From Cristatella mucedo (lineage: Eukaryota > Bryozoa > Phylactolaemata > Cristatellidae), in NCBI GenBank assembly GCA_009760855.2, contig WPIO01000324.1, forward strand, positions 22,892 through 86,891: a stretch of 64,000 bases of DNA. The letters are read 5' to 3'. Within the stretch, counting starts at the first letter, position 1, and each line of letters opens with the position of its first letter. A program made the position numbers and the translations under genes. Shown in pieces: positions 1 to 11,739 of the stretch. The notes below the pieces were generated by a model. That model had not been told where the DNA came from. It saw nothing but the letters and a program-made list of their open reading frames with translations, and did no database searches.

Positions 1-1555
1 TCTGCCTAGTACGCATGCTGCATGTAGGCAATATGCATGCTGCATACGGGTGCTGCCGGCGCTCCGTGTGCGCATGCATGCATGCCGCTTGGATTTAAGC
101 AGCGGCTGGCTGCACCTCTATCCAATCGCACTCCTGGCCGCTTCCGTGCCGCAGCTGGCCCTGCGCTAGAATTCCAACGAACGAGGCAGCTGCGGCAGCA
201 CCGATGCGTCGCATCGTGGGCCGCTGGCACCTCTGCCGCCGCTCGACAGCAACATCGGCAGCTCTTTGGCAACGAGCCCCAGACGTCCCTGTCTGTCGTC
301 TGCAGGAGCAATCATGAAGGCTCTGCGTGGCTCATTCCGGACTCGCATGCCGCTGGCCGTCGTCAAGCAGCCCGCTCAAGTCGTGCTTGCCTACGGCGAC
401 CACTGGCCAATTATGAAGCAAGCCTCGACTGCCGGCATGGCCACTGCTACGCCGACCGAGCCTCCAACGTCCGAGAATGGCTTTGCCGGCTCTGCAGCAG
501 GAAGAAAGTGAGGCTATTAACTTCGCATAGTTTTTTCTCGCTGTGCTTTGGTGTACTCCGTTGTGCCACTGACTTCACTGATAGCTGGGCTCGCCCCAGC
601 AAACAGCGTGCCTGCAGAACCAGGCATGCAAGCACCCAGGTTTAGCCCAGGGGTGTCGTCTTTGACGGACGAAGCGATGGACTCGAACCTTGCAGCTTAT
701 AGAGAGCCCGGGTAGAGATTAAGTTATTTTGGAGTACTCGGCATGTGAATTGTATGTTCTGCATACGTTTTCCTTTGGGCCCCACCAGCGCTAGTCAGCT
801 TTTGGTTGGAATTTATTTATCATGCTGACACCGGTTAGTCGGCTGAGCACCGTCGGCGCTGAAAGCGAGGCTGGTGCCTCGCCAGCGCTTGCTTCACCCT
901 CACGAGTGCTGCTCAGCGACCGGAGTTTTTATCGCTCGACGCCAACTTCCGGAGCAGCTCGCCTCCACCTGTCGGTTAGACGCCCACACGAGGGGGCGCC
1001 TTGCTGGCTGATGCAAATTGTGTGTCCTGGTGCCGTTCCCCTGAGCAGCCGGAAGCATGGCGTGACCCCAAAGCAGCAGCTACGGGAGCCGGTCGCTGTC
1101 ACAGCGAGGCAGCACTGGGCCAGTGCTAAATAGGTGGCAGCAGATTCGTCGTATCAACGGATGGCCACTGCTCCATTTCCATTTGCCGCCAAACAAGAAA
1201 CCTTACGACCTCCACACTTCCAAGATGTCTGTTGTTTCCAAGTGAGAGCTAAAGTGCCAGCCACAGCCCGAGAACGAGGCTAACTTTGACTCCAAACTGT
1301 AGAACTATGTAGACAAGGCTAGCTGGACGCCAGTTTGGCCTCGCGACAAGTTCACGGGTGTCGTGACTCCGAGCGTTCGCCAATGCAGCCACATCTTTAG
1401 TATGCTGCTTTGTCGGTTGCCTGCGGAGCCGGACTACTAGAGAAGAGGTCGTTGCAGGTAGTAATTCAATCACTACTATGTTACTATGTTTTATTTATAT
1501 TCGGAGCTGGACTATTAGGGCAGGTCGGTCGGAGCCGAAAATTAGAGCAGGCTCG
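1..1555. other. Upstream region of ALA synthase, no firm gene
   Basis: Apart from the possible first exon at 314-507 I recognise no gene or repeat here. Several open frames overlap in the first 650 bases, but none has a known domain. The stretch could hold the promoter and 5' exon(s) of the downstream ALA synthase. Confidence 0.3.
314..507 (+). CDS. Possible first coding exon of ALA synthase (mitochondrial presequence)
   Basis: From the ATG at 314 an open frame starts MKALRGSFRTRMPLAVVK, basic and free of acidic residues as expected of a matrix-targeting presequence, and runs 64 codons to a plausible donor (AAA|GTGAGG). ALA synthases are imported into mitochondria, so such an exon is expected upstream of the first recognisable ALAS exon. 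Against it: the donor leaves phase 2 while the best acceptor downstream (2066) wants phase 1, and no Cys-Pro heme-regulatory motif is visible. An unrelated open frame is equally possible. Confidence 0.25.
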
Positions 1556-1560
1556 TTGGT

Positions 1561-1775
1561 GAGCCGTGATGGCACACTAGGTAAGGCGGTTGCTTTTCAA
1601 GTCCTTGGCCCCGAGGTCGTGGGTTCGAATCCTTTGGTGGGCGATCTTTTATCGGTGGGCAATCCTTTATTACCACTGCAAGCGGTAGTGATAGCCGTAA
1701 AGGCTCTTCTGCCACTATACATAAAGAGGCTGCTAAATTAGCGAGTTCTTCTTCTTCTTGTTCTTCTTCTTCTCG
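1561..1775 (+). repeat. tRNA-derived SINE (type 1) with (TTC)n tail
   Basis: A-box-like TGGCACACTAGG (about 1570) and B box GGTTCGAATCC (1622-1632) lie about 50 bp apart, as in an RNA polymerase III promoter. They are followed by a non-tRNA body ending GAGGCTGCTAAATTAGC, then a TTC-rich tail. The same body recurs at about 21.9, 31.7, 35.2 and 44.3 kb on + and at 41.6 and 57.2 kb on -, so it is a dispersed SINE family and not a tRNA gene. Confidence 0.85.
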
Positions 1776-2065
1776 TTGCCAGTCGGTCGTGCAGTCGGTC
1801 GAGTTGCACTCGAAGCTTGAGGCCAAGCGAAGCCTGCTGCAGTGGCATGCTCGTTGGTGGAGGTCGACGTGCCACCGAATGCTGCGCACGTGCAGACCGT
1901 CGCGGCTAGCAGTATGCGTTCGTGGTGCCCAGCTCACATTTTTGTAAAGCGCTTGCTTCGGCTGGTCCAAAGTGCATCATTTCCGGTCGACATGTTGCAC
2001 CTCAGGTGCGCCTCAGTCCGGCGGTAGGCCCGGTTTCCCGGCAGCGCTCCTCCTGCCTGTTTCAG

Positions 2066-2820
2066 CTTCGCCCAAGCCTTCGGCGCCGGCAGAGCAAGCC
2101 GGAAGCAAGTTCGCCTACGAGCAGCTCTTCAAGGATCGCATCCAGGACAAGAAGGACGATCAGTCGTACCGCGTCTTTCGCAAGGTGCTTCGAGATGCCA
2201 GCCGGTTCCCGTATGCCACGGAGCTGACACGCGGAAAGAAGGACATACAAGTGTGGTGCAGCAACGACTACCTCGGCATGAGCTGGCATCCGCAAGTGCG
2301 CAAGGCCGTCCAGTGAGTCATGCTGTCTCCCTTAGGCCGCTGCTCGGTGCCAGGCGCACGTGCTAGCGCTGCCTTGCGAGCTAATTAAATGCCTGCTCAT
2401 CCCTGGAGATCAATTTGGGCCAGGCAGCGCTATAGGAGAGAGATTCGCACCCGGCAGTGTAGCACACGTCTTTCAGAGCGCCGATCAGAAATATGGCACC
2501 TCGGCAACCTCTGGCCTTCAGCACGATGAGCTCGGATGCAGACGTTTAACTAGTGGCTGCACTCGTTTGCCTCGTCTTTACCCCCGGCTGCCGCCTCTGT
2601 CTCGAGGCTGCCGTGCAATCAGGGCAGGGCCAGCACTCGCCGTGTCCTGCTTTGCACAGCCACTTGCTGTTCACTTGCTGGGCTTCGACAGACTTCTGAC
2701 TGGCTCGCTGCTGTGGCTGGCTGCGGCTGTGGCAGGTCGCTCGATGTCAGCCCTGGCAGGGACGCTGTCAGCGCCAGCAGAGACCGAGTCAATCGACGAG
2801 AGAGAGAGAGAGAGAGAGAG

Positions 2821-2860
<40 letters not shown>

Positions 2861-5800
2861 TGTGCGCGTGTGCATGTGTGTGTGAGTGTGTGTGTGCGCG
2901 CTTGTGTGTGTGTGAGTGGAAAAATGTGTGTATGTGTGTGTGTGCACGTGTGTGTGTGTGTATGTGAGTTGCTGCACAATCGGTATGTCCCTGTATGTGT
3001 TAATGTGTATGTGTGTTTGTGACAGCCCTCTGCACGATCTTACTCGGGCTGGGTAAACACTTTTATCTCCAAACCAGGCCGGCCAAGTCAAGTCTATACA
3101 TTTTAGCTGCCAGCATTGAGGGAGCATCCCTCCCCTGTACTCTTTCAGCAGAACTTATATTCCATGCAAGCTTTGCTTTTGAACTATCGAGCCATTGTTC
3201 ATTCGAACCAGCCTGACAGCTGGCCAAAGTCTGCGATAGATGGATGTCCGCACAGATGCTAATGCATGGATTTGGGCAGAACACCGAACCCTTACCAGTA
3301 CTCTGATTCCTCTCTGCATTCCAGCAGGTTGAGCGCTGACTCGAAGCACGTTTTGCTGACAATCGCACCTGAATGACAACAAATTTTGTGAAGATGACGA
3401 CCAAAACAACTTACTGGCCATATGCAAATATCAAACTTGTCCCTCAAAATGGTATTGGCCAGCATATCTCCCCCCACAGAATATGCAAGCTGTCCAAGTG
3501 CCCTTTTCCCGAGTAAGCTTTCACTTGTCGACCACATCAGCTCCACACTCAAGTCTGCCTACTTTTAGCTACATAACAATGCTAAAGCTTGGGTCTGCTT
3601 AGCCAGTGATACCTATCCGAGTTGAGCTATGCATTTCCGATATCCCATCCCCACTTCTGTAGCTCACTATGTGTTGTTACGAGTGGTATGACGAATGCAG
3701 TTGGGGTAAAACTCAGCAGTCATGCTTGTTTGCCGTGAGCGCCGTAGTTGCCACATTACACCACTTCTCACCGACCTGGACTGACTCTCCACCAAGCAGT
3801 GCATCGACTTTAAGGCTTTGTCCTTCACGTTTAGATCGCTTGATTCTCTTTCTCTAGCCTACCAATCTGAAATACTTCCCCACCAGGCCAGCCACCGTAC
3901 CACCTCGTCATTGCGATCAGGCCGGATTGCACCACGATCGTTCCTTTGACTTTTGTCTTTAGCTGTGAGTCGTATCAAACTCAAATCTTCTGGAGACCAA
4001 ATCTTTTATTCGTATATGCTCTGATGACCTGGAACTCACTGTCGACAGACGTCACGACATCTTTTGACTTGAAATTTAGAAAGCAACTAAAAATGCAACT
4101 GTTTGTCACAGCATTTGTTGGTCTCCATAAATTGTCTTTTGTGTGTATATGCATTGTGACACGGTGCATATTATCACTAGCCAATCGACAAGCCTCCTTT
4201 TCAGCATATGCAAAGAGTTTAGAACGAGATTGAGTTCCATTAGGGTGCTATACACAGATCGTAGTACTATTACTATTATTATTATTATTATTGTTATGCT
4301 ATCAATATTTTTAGTGTTATTCAGTGTTATACCGGACGTCTGTGTGCTGCCTCGTGCCACCTTCGTCGATGCCACGTGGTTATGGCTCCTTTTCTTCTCT
4401 GTTTCTTTCTGCCGAGACCGTGGCAGTGGGAGGGCAGACGAGCCAAGTGTTGAGTCGCAATATCCTGTGCACTGTGCACGGCATAGCTACCACCGCTGCC
4501 ATCGACCACGGCATCGGTCGCACAGCTGAGTAATCCCGGCATGGCGGTTCCAGCGCAGTTTGGTAGCACCCTGCGCTGGACCTGGGTGAGCGCAATCGTG
4601 GCCGCTGCACCACTTTCTCTGTCGCGGCAGCAAACGGGTTCGAGCCCATTGCAGGGCCTCCGCCTGTGGTTTCCGCCCATTCAATTCCCACTCCGCAGAT
4701 GGTTTACTAGGGGTGGCTGTGCCTTCGAGTTTCAGCAGACTCAGGCTGCTGCTTCGAACTCTCCCCTCCCCCCTGCAGCTTGCTTGCTCAACCTCCACCT
4801 GCTTTTTCCTTTCAATTTACAGCGAGGCAGTCGATGTGCACGGTGTTGGGGCCGGTGGCACTCGCAACATTTCTGGCAACTCGCCTCTGCACGAGCGCCT
4901 CGAGGCCGAGCTGGCACGCCTGCACCAGAAAGAGGCTGCCCTGCTGTTCACCTCATGCTACGTGGCCAACGACACGTCCCTGATGACGCTTGCCAAAATG
5001 ATGCCCGGTCAGTGGCCATGCCGGATGCACTCAACCGTCACGTGCAGCGGCAGGCGCCCTTCGGGCGCACATGGCCTCTACTCTATGATCATGCTAACGC
5101 TGCTGTGTCGCTCGCAGGTTGCCACATCTTCTCCGACTCGGGCAACCACGCCTCCATGATCCAGGGCATCCGAAACAGCGGCGTGCCGAAGCACGTGTTC
5201 AAGCACATTGACCCGGCCGACTTGCGAAGGCTAATGATGACGGTGCCTCTGTCGACACCAAAGATAGTGGCTTTCGAGACCGTCTACTCGATGTCGGGTG
5301 AGCCGGCCGCCCATCGCTTGGCAGTGCACGAGACTGCACGTGGGCCATGCTAGCAGGTGTGCCCTCCTCGGGCACATCGGGCGAGTCTCTCGGAGCATGC
5401 GGCTGGCTGCGGAGCTGGCCGTCGATCGATACGATCGTTCGATGTATTATCTAGCGGCAGATGAAGTGCTCCCACCGCTGTCGTCACCGCCCACTGCACT
5501 CGGTGAACGACTGCTGCCCACTCTGCTGCCGCCGACTCGAACCTTTGACCCTTGAGGCCATGAATGCCAAGCGAGTCACCTCTATGAAGGCCAAGACCTA
5601 GCGACGCCATGCTCTCCCTTTGCTTGCGTGCAGGCGACATTAGGGGCACGCTCGAGTCGGTGAAGGTGAGAGGTCAATGCCGAGCAAGCACATCGAGCCG
5701 TCGGCGGCCAGAGCTCGCCGGCTGCGCTACGACCAGCGATTTGTGGCAGCAGTCTGCTGCATTTTGGTCACTCCTTTCACTTGCCAGTCGGTAGCAGCAA

Positions 5801-5915
5801 AGAGTGGCAACCAGTCCTCAGCGTCACTCGCTATTATACATTCATTAGTTTATACTTCGGGATGTGTGAATGCATGTTCACGTGCGTGCGTGTGTCTGTG
5901 TGTGTGTCTGTTTGT

Positions 5916-5993
<78 letters not shown>

Positions 5994-8900
5994 CCCGTAC
6001 TATGTTCGAACTAAATGTAGTAGTAAATCTGCATTTTAATCCCGCCAAAGTGGCATCGCTGCCTTCTGTATCGTTGCAAGCTTGTGTTAGTGATCTTTTC
6101 TTGATGTTTTTCTGCCTCTTCTCCCGGCATGCTGCAGATACTGGCCAGCGATGAGGGTCGTGAGCTACGAGCGCGTCATCGGGCCAGCGTCAAAATGCTT
6201 CGCCAGATGCTGTTCGACAAGCGCATCCCTGTGTTGGACTGCCCCAGCCACATCCTGCCGGTCAAGGTGAGCGATTGCTATAGGTTCTTTGAGCACTGCA
6301 AGCCCCGCCCCCTCCAGTAGAGGGCAGTGTGCCCCCATGCCATGGCCCTGCCTCCCAATGAATGCTACCGGTCGTGCCAAAGCCACTATGGAATTGATGT
6401 GCTGGGTATTAGCGTGCTAATGTTATCTGTGCTGTGGCAGCAACAGCATTGCACTGCAAACGTCGACCAGCGGTCACCAAAGTGTCATCGGTAGGCCCTC
6501 AATAAAAGACAGGCTGCTTACATTCAAGAGCCGTCATCGTCTGTGGTAATAATAATAATAACCACACTTGATAAAGCGCCCCCAGAGAACTCAATCTCTT
6601 TCTAGGTGCTTTACATTTGCTGCAAAGGAAACACGATGGAAGGTTGAGTGATATCATGCTTGATAAGCAACACGAATAATATGGTTAGGGGTGACATGCA
6701 CATAATAATAATAATAATAATAATATTGCACTTGATAAAGCGCCCTCAGAGAACTTAATCTCTTTCTAGGCGCTTTACATTTGCTGCAAAGTGATACGCA
6801 ATAGAATAGTAGGTAAAATCATGCTTGAAAAACAAACAAAATGAATAACATGGTTAGGGGTTACATGCACTGGGTCAGCATGCAAATGTGGTTAGTGGCA
6901 GCATGAACAGTGTCAGCACGCATAAGCACACCAAGGACGAATCACAGGGACCCACTAAATGCTGTCCTAAATAGGTATGTTTTTAAGTTTCTTTTAAATG
7001 TGGTCAGGTCAGGGGATGTTCTGATGCAGGTCGGGAGGGAGTTCCAGGCTGTGGGAGCATACGAGCTAAATGCACGGTCTCCAAAGGATTTAAGGTTTGT
7101 ACGAGGCATTTCTAGACTGTTGGATTCCGAAAAGCGAGTGGTACGATGCTTTGCCTGATGGGGTAGTATATCTGAAAGATAGGCTGGAGCCATAGAATGA
7201 AGAGACCTAAAAGTGAGCGACAAAACCTTGAAGTCAATCCGTTACATGGTCAGCATGCATGTGTGGTTAGTGGCAGTATGCCACAGAGTCAGCATGCATA
7301 TGCTCATAAAGGACGAATCACAGGGACCCACTAAATGCTGTCGTAAATAGGTGCATTTTAAATTTCCTTTTAAATGTGGTCAAGTAAGGGGATTTTGTGA
7401 CGCAAGTCGAGAGTGACTTTGAAGCTTTGCAAGTATACAAACGAAATGCATGGTCTCCGAAGGGTTTTTGGTTTTTACAAGGTATATATAGGTAAACAGT
7501 TAGCTTCCGAAAAGTGAGTGGTAGGATGCTTAGCCTGGCAGTAGATCTGATAGGTATGCATGCATAGGTATGCATGGACCAACTTAGATATGGTATCCCT
7601 GTCTAAACAACCACGAATTTTAGCAATGCTGTATAGCTGAAAGTAGGCAGACTTGATTATGGAGATGAGGTTGTCTAACTAACTGGTTTTCTGCAGTGGT
7701 TAAGGTGTTCGCCCCTGACCAAGGTCTTGCCGAGGTCGTGTGGTGGAGCCCCCTAGCAGATGTGAAGGACATTAAGAGAGATTATGTTATCGTAGAGCAC
7801 TATACAAATGAGTTATATATATTTTTGACAAAAGGTCACTTTTGAACATGACACCTAGATTTCGCAGAGATTCAACAGATGTGCTGTCAGCACCGATTTT
7901 GAGCATTAGCCTTTCCAATGTCTGAATCAGACTTGGTTTGCCCATAACTAGTAAGTTAGTTGTATCATAATTCAATTTAAGAAAATTTGCTGCCATCCAT
8001 GTGTGGATGTCATCAATACGTGCAGAAAGGGAGTTAAGAGAATTCGACGTGCTTTATTGCTCAGAGGGATCAAAGCAAAGGTACAACTGAGTGTCCTCCG
8101 CATAAAGTTGAAAGCCTAGATTGTGCTTGGTCATTACATTGGCAAGAGGGAGAGTATAAACCATGAAAGGAACCGGATATAGCACGGAGCCCTGAGGTGC
8201 CCAATATTTCAGAGGTACCTCGGATGATCTTTGTCCATGCACATCAATACTCTGGGGTCTCTCACTGAGATAATAATAATAATAATAATAATTCACTTGA
8301 TAAAGCGCCCTCAGAGAACTTAATCTCTTTCTAGGCGCTTTACATTTGCTGCAAAGTGATATGCAATTGAATGGTAAGTAAAATCATGCTTGAAAAACAA
8401 ACAAAATGAATAATATGGTTAGGGGTGACATGCACAGGGTCAGCATGCAAATGTGGTTAGTGGCAGCATGCACAGTGTCAGCACGCATAAGCACATCAAG
8501 GACGAATCACAGGGACCCACTAAATGCTGTCCTAAATAGGTGTGCTTTTAGGTTCCTTTTAAATGTGGTCAGGTCAGGAGATGTTCTGATGCAGGTCGGG
8601 AGGCAGTTCCAGGCTTTGGGAGCATATGAACTAAATGCACGGTCTCCAAAGGATTTAAGGTTTGTATGAGGTATTTCTAGACTGTTGGATTCCGAAAAGC
8701 GGGTGGTACGATGCTTGGCCTGATGGGGTAGTATATCTGACAGATAGGCTGGAGCCATAGAATGAAGGCACCTAAAAGTGAGCGACAAAACCTTGAAGTC
8801 GATCCGTTGCTTGACTGGTAGCCAGTGCAGGTCGGCGAGAAGTGGAGTAATGTGGCAACTGCGACGCTCACGACAGACAAGCCTAGCTGCAGAGTTTTGC

Positions 8901-10829
8901 ACCAGCTGCAATCGCCTGATCGCACATGCTGGTAGGCCAGTAAGCAGTGAGTTGCAGAAGTCGAGACGGGGATGTCACGAATGCATGGACCAACTTGGAC
9001 GTGGTATCTTTATCTAAACAAGCCCGAATTTTAGCAATGTTATGAAGCTGAAAATAGGCGGATTTGACTGTGGAGCTGATATGGTCGTCTAACGAGAGGT
9101 CGCTTTGGAATATGACACCTAGATTTCGAGCTGATTCGACAGGAGATATGCTGGCAGAGCCAATTTTGAGGGTCAGCCTTTCCAATCTCTGGATCACACT
9201 GGGTTCGCCCATAACTAGTAAGTTAGTTTTATCATCGTTAAGTTTTAGAAAATTTGCTGCCATCCATGTGCGGATGTCATCAATGCATGCAGCTAGTGAG
9301 TTTTGAGAATTTGAGGTGCTCGAAGGCTGGGGGGGATCAAAGCAAAGGTACAACTGAGTGTCATCCGCATAGAAGTGAAAGCCTAGATTCTGCTTGGCAA
9401 TCACATCAGCAAGAGGCAGAGTATAAACCGTGAAAAGAACCGGACCTAGCACTGAGCCCTGAGGTACTCCATATTTCAGAGGTACTTCATATGATCTTTG
9501 TCCATTCACGTCAATACTCTGGAGTCTCCCACTGAGATAGGACCTGAACCACTGCAGAGCAGTGCCAGTGATGCCCAGGCGAGATGAGAGGCGCTCTAGA
9601 AGAACTTTGTGATCATGATGGTATCAAAAGCTGCCGAAAGATCAAGCAGAACAAGCAGAGACACTCTACCCATGTCTGCATTCCTAAGTAGGTCGTTGTA
9701 TACCCGAAGCAATGCTGACTGTGTGGAGTGATTAGCTCTAAAGCCAGACTGGAGCTTACTAGCAAGGTGTGAGGTTTCGATATACGAGTTCAGCTGGTCC
9801 ACCACGACCCGTTCGAGTGTCTTTGATAGGAACGGTAGAAGGGAGACTGTGTGGTAGTTGCTCAAGTTCTCTTGGTCTAGTGTTACTTTCTCGAGTAGTG
9901 GCCTGACTGCAGCTTTTTTTGAAAGGTGCTGGGACATGACCTGAGGCTAATGACATATTAATGATGTTAGTTATGCATAGCAGCAGCAGATCAATGCAGC
10001 GAAGGAGAAGAACAGTGAGAACAGAGTTCAAAGGACTTCATTGATTCGGATATGAACTTCAGGACGAGGTCACTAATGACCTGCTTGAATGTAGACATTG
10101 AGGTGCTGCAAGGAATCGAGGGACAGCATTCTAAGGGGGATGATGCCATCGCAGGAATGGACTCCCTGATCTTGTCCATCTTTTGGACAAAGATGCTCAC
10201 ATGGATCATCAGGTAAGGAGCTCATCTGGGAGCTGTTGAGGAGAGGATGGCTGATCATCAGCATTTTTGCATTGTGCATCTGCGATTCAACGATTGGTTT
10301 TATAGAAGCTAGACGTTGCCTTTACTAGGATCGGTAGGGTTATAACGTGGCTGGCTGCTAGATTAACCGAGCTTGCACTAATGCTACATTTAAATGAAGG
10401 CCACCTTGACGGTGCCGTTGTTGGCTGCTCTGGCCTCAGAGTCCATCCCAGCATTCATTTCCAATTTCTGCCACTGCTTGCTTCTCCAAGGTGGGCGACC
10501 CTCAACTCGTCGTCAAGGCATCCAACGACCTGCTGAACGACCACGGTATCTACGTGCAGCCGATCAACTACCCCACCGTGCCTCGCGGCCAGGAGATGCT
10601 GCGAGTGGCGCCCACGCCCCACCACCAGCCGGCCATGATTAAGCACTTCGTCGACTCGCTCGTCAGCGTCTGGAAGCGCAACGGTCTGCGATTCGTTGAT
10701 CGCTCGCCTCAGTGCGGCCGCTGCCGGCTGCCTCTCAAGTCGGCCTACTGGAACCAGGACGCAGCAGAGGCGAGCATGTGCGGTGGACGCGAGTGCAAGA
10801 AGTACCTGCTGCAGGCCACAGCCGCTTAG
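2066..10829 (+). CDS. ALAS: 5-aminolevulinate synthase, exons for the PLP-lysine core not found
   Basis: Condenses glycine and succinyl-CoA to 5-aminolevulinate in the mitochondrial matrix, the first step of heme synthesis. Exons: about 2066-2312, 4823-5007, 5118-5297, 5634-5665, 6138-6266, 10491-10829 (TAG); all junctions are GT-AG and agree in phase. Family motifs seen in order: [67 protein letters not shown] and APTPHH, then a C-terminal CxxC. Between VYSMSG and TLESVK about 95 residues are absent, including the VDEVHAVGLYG and GTLGKAFG segments with the PLP-binding lysine. The flanking exons nevertheless join in frame (phase 1 to 1). About 370 codons are visible; a full precursor is usually near 600. 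The N-terminus is uncertain; acceptor 2066 has a strong pyrimidine tract. The last intron (4.2 kb) is filled with nested L2 copies. It may be a real gene with exons lost in assembly, or a defective copy. Confidence 0.9.
2798..2972. repeat. Compound (GA)n-(GT)n microsatellite
   Basis: A pure GA run of about 24 bp (2798-2821) switches to a long interrupted GT run (about 2826-2964) in the 2.5-kb ALAS intron. Purine-pyrimidine alternation of this length can adopt Z-DNA. It makes long spurious open frames on both strands. Confidence 0.95.
3400..4300 (+). mobile_element. L2-clade LINE, degenerate 5'-truncated copy
   Basis: Sense fragments of the C-terminal L2 region are recognisable: the [19 protein letters not shown] stretch near 3510-3570, the [14 protein letters not shown] stretch (3750-3790) and a frame-broken [12 protein letters not shown] region (3960-4050). 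The 3' UTR follows and ends in GAGATTGAGTTC...GGTGCTATAC and (ATT)n at 4268-4290. Many stops; older than most copies in the window. It lies in the same ALAS intron as the GA/GT array. Confidence 0.7.
5885..5991. repeat. (GT)n microsatellite
   Basis: About 100 bp of nearly pure GT in the ALAS intron between exons 5634-5665 and 6138-6266. Confidence 0.95.
6703..7240 (-). mobile_element. L2 LINE 3' end nested in the 6545-8270 copy
   Basis: Begins with (AAT)n and the conserved L2 3' hairpin. The antisense C-terminal coding end shows [38 protein letters not shown] and [19 protein letters not shown]. It is 5'-truncated at 7240, where the host L2 resumes in register, so it is a later insertion into the older copy. 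Confidence 0.8.
7683..7819 (+). repeat. tRNA-derived SINE (type 2) inside an L2
   Basis: GCAGTGGTTAAGGTGTTCGCC resembles an A-box region and GAGGTCGTGTGGTGGAGCC a decayed B-box region. The tail, TTAAGAGAGATTATGTT... followed by GTAGAGCACTATACAAATGA, is related to the L2 3' end. Interrupts the L2 between TGTCTAAC and AGGTCAC. Confidence 0.65.
8272..10230 (-). mobile_element. L2 LINE with most of the reverse transcriptase, frameshifted
   Basis: The largest minus-strand L2 copy. From its 3' end at 8272 ((AAT)n plus hairpin), antisense: [18 protein letters not shown] (about 8610-8670), [20 protein letters not shown] (about 8800-8850), [17 protein letters not shown] with an intact YADD box (about 9340-9390), [24 protein letters not shown] (about 9620-9650), [19 protein letters not shown] (about 9790-9850) and an upstream segment with MDKIRESIP near 10160. 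At least two frameshifts (about 8960 and 9615) prevent translation as one protein. No endonuclease domain is seen, so it is probably 5'-truncated. It fills most of the last ALAS intron. Confidence 0.9.
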
Positions 10830-10885
10830 CGGCCACCACCTCACGGTCGACTCGACTCTGTGGGCTCGGCTTTCATTTTAATCTC

Positions 10886-10888
<3 letters not shown>

Positions 10889-10962
<74 letters not shown>
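10889..10962. repeat. (CT)n microsatellite in the ALAS 3' UTR
   Basis: Thirty-seven or so pure CT units about 60 bp after the ALAS stop codon and before the candidate poly(A) signal, so it would be part of the mature mRNA as a pyrimidine tract. Confidence 0.95.
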
Positions 10963-10964
<2 letters not shown>

Positions 10965-11063
10965 GCTTTTGGTACTCTATTTTTATTTTTTCGGCTAGGG
11001 GTTGACATGCAAATTCGGTATTTCTAATGTTTCTGGGCCCAGATGTATTGCCGACGACGTCAA

Positions 11064-11069
11064 AATAAA
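11064..11069 (+). promoter_or_regulatory. Candidate ALAS poly(A) signal
   Basis: AATAAA 235 bp after the ALAS stop codon, the first canonical hexamer downstream of it. No transcript evidence. Confidence 0.4.
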
Positions 11070-11739
11070 TCCTGGTGCTGGTTTTACTTAGTGGTTCTCC
11101 GGATTGGCCGGAAGTCAATGCCATCGATCATGTTTGTTTTGCAGACTGCAGGAAGTAACCAGGGGCTGGCTCTAGCTGCTTCGATGCCCATACGAAAGAG
11201 TCAATCGGGTCATTGTAGGCATTTTAGCATTGACTCTAAGATTCAGTGAATCGCCAGAATTGGCGGTGGCTCTCTCCGGAGGCTTCGTTTCTCAGTCTGG
11301 CGTGACTCACCCACCCAAAAGGACAGGATACCTGAGGCTCAGATGCTAATATTCAGTTAAATGAGAAGGCAGTCGTTCAACTAACTCATGTGAATCGATG
11401 GCACACAGTGTGGGCTTGTTCGTAGCTTTGCATGCTCGTGAATTATGAGCCAAGTCCACCTCCCAGTGAACCAGTCCACCTCTCAGTGCACCCACCAAAC
11501 GACGTCCCAGTGAGGCACTGTACCTCCTACTTCGTGATGGGGCAGCCCCATTTCCTGTGGACCAGTCTACCTGTCAAGCAACTGGTCATCCACTTAGGGC
11601 ACCAGGGATGTGAGACCAGGCACTGATTATCCCTCGATCTTTCTACGGTAGCCGTGTGAGTTTTCTAACATGTCAACAAGACAGTCATTGCTTCAACTTT
11701 CAATCGGGCTTCGATCGTCTTGCCTTGGCAGGTTTCTGC

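Larger units (their letters stand above)
6545..8270 (-). mobile_element. L2 LINE copy, interrupted by another L2 and a SINE
   Basis: On the minus strand the 3' tail begins at 6545 with (AAT)n and the hairpin TTGATAAAGCGCC...GGTGCTTTACATTTGC. The copy breaks off in GGGGTGACATGCAC at 6702, resumes at 7241 with the next bases of the L2 3' UTR, breaks again at a SINE (about 7683-7819), and resumes with antisense reverse transcriptase sequence ([37 protein letters not shown]). It ends at 8270 where the next L2 tail starts. The catalytic YADD box reads YAED. Whether it continues beyond the next insertion cannot be told by eye. Confidence 0.75.

Noticed and set aside
1561..1640. tRNA gene (A and B boxes)
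   Set aside because: The cloverleaf is incomplete and the same body plus tail recurs dispersed in the window, so it is a SINE.
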